Source: Myxococcales bacterium (GTDB taxonomy: Bacteria > Myxococcota_A > Polyangia > Polyangiales > Polyangiaceae). Taken from it: 64,000 nt of DNA. Below, in pieces: positions 63,758-64,000 of the stretch. The stretch covers positions 108,377 through 172,376 of the forward strand of contig JADJKB010000006.1 of assembly GCA_016706225.1 (NCBI GenBank). The letters are read 5' to 3'. The notes beneath the pieces were generated by a model. It was not told where the DNA came from, did not search any database, and worked only from the letters and a program-made list of their open reading frames with translations. Each line of letters begins with the position of its first letter. Position 1 is the stretch's first letter. The position numbers were made by a program, and so were the translations under genes.

Positions 63758-64000
63758 TTGCGTGAGTGCGTGGGGCAGAGCGATTTGGAACGTGCCCGAG
63801 TGCTTGACCCCGGCTGTGTTGCGCGGTTCGATGGTGCGGTGGCATCGGCGCTCAGCCCGGATGTTTGCGGCTGGCATGGCGACTTCGCTGACCTGCTGAG
63901 GAACGATTCGACGCGGCTTGCCGGGCTGCTCGCTCACGCGCTAGCAGAACGCGGACAGGAGCAGTTTGCCGCGTGGGAATCGAGCATGGAGATCCTGCGC
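63758..64000 (+). CDS. Partial open frame beyond the array, right edge
   Basis: A frame open from 63722 to the window end, with a TTG at 63758 or a GTG at 63770 as possible starts, gives about 80 residues (MRECVGQSDLERARVLDPG..., with LLAHALAERGQEQFAAWES near the edge). Composition is normal for a cytoplasmic helical protein and unlike the Gly-rich array. No domain can be named. It marks where single-copy sequence resumes. Confidence 0.35.
   Translation, partial: MRECVGQSDLERARVLDPGCVARFDGAVASALSPDVCGWHGDFADLLRNDSTRLAGLLAHALAERGQEQFAAWESSMEILR

Overview
The window is very GC-rich and gene-dense. It carries many lipoproteins with Gly/Thr/Ser-rich linkers, TPR+PEGA-type exported proteins, Hanks-type kinases (one catalytically dead), orphan histidine kinases, and MopE-like and choice-of-anchor-L-like domains. 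This mix is typical of a large-genome myxobacterium, most likely Polyangiales; that placement is inferred from gene content and not from a marker gene. No rRNA, tRNA, CRISPR array, phage or insertion sequence was seen.

Left part (1-13.6 kb): the start of a membrane protein runs off the left edge. A DUF222/HNH-type endonuclease gene follows, broken by a frameshift in its HNH motif and trailed by three minisatellite arrays. Next come a GT39-like glycosyltransferase in an operon with a chemoreceptor lacking a sensor domain, a lipoprotein, a HAMP histidine kinase, a large propeller-like lipoprotein, a gap bounded by two opposed terminators that may hold a small RNA, and a GH31 lipoprotein hydrolase.

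Middle part (13.7-42 kb): a Gly-rich/Cys-rich lipoprotein (frameshifted), a beta-carbonic anhydrase and an M20 peptidase. A translationally coupled pair follows, made of a pseudokinase with helical repeats and a degenerate HD-GYP protein. An ECF sigma/anti-sigma/effector operon with two 4-bp overlaps comes next, then an anchor-L lipoprotein, a reductase/HAD/membrane-protein operon, a diguanylate cyclase, another histidine kinase, a TPR/PEGA protein and an active Ser/Thr kinase. The 34.6-39.1 kb stretch looks like cell-envelope polysaccharide work (deacetylase, MBOAT acyltransferase and small membrane proteins or lipoproteins). A metallo-beta-lactamase-fold enzyme, a small lipoprotein and an FGE-LysM protein close this part.

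Right part (42-64 kb) is repeat-driven. A segment of about 0.9 kb with a four-helix-bundle (S23-like) gene and a GGATCA-type hexanucleotide tract is directly duplicated at 42.9-44.7 kb. From 48.3 kb to 63.7 kb lies the most striking object: a five-unit tandem array with a period of about 3.2 kb. Each unit has a TPR/PEGA membrane-protein gene, a Gly-rich lipoprotein gene and, in four of the five units, an opposing DUF559 nuclease gene with a 170-bp imperfect palindrome just upstream of its start. Only the first unit has a complete TPR gene with a signal peptide; the other four begin at the same internal base. The lipoprotein copies are near-identical except for a sharply bounded block of about 220 bp in the middle, which is what gene conversion among copies would leave. 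I propose, as inference, a cassette-like system that varies surface lipoproteins. The many single-base frameshifts in the last two units could instead be pseudogene decay or consensus errors.
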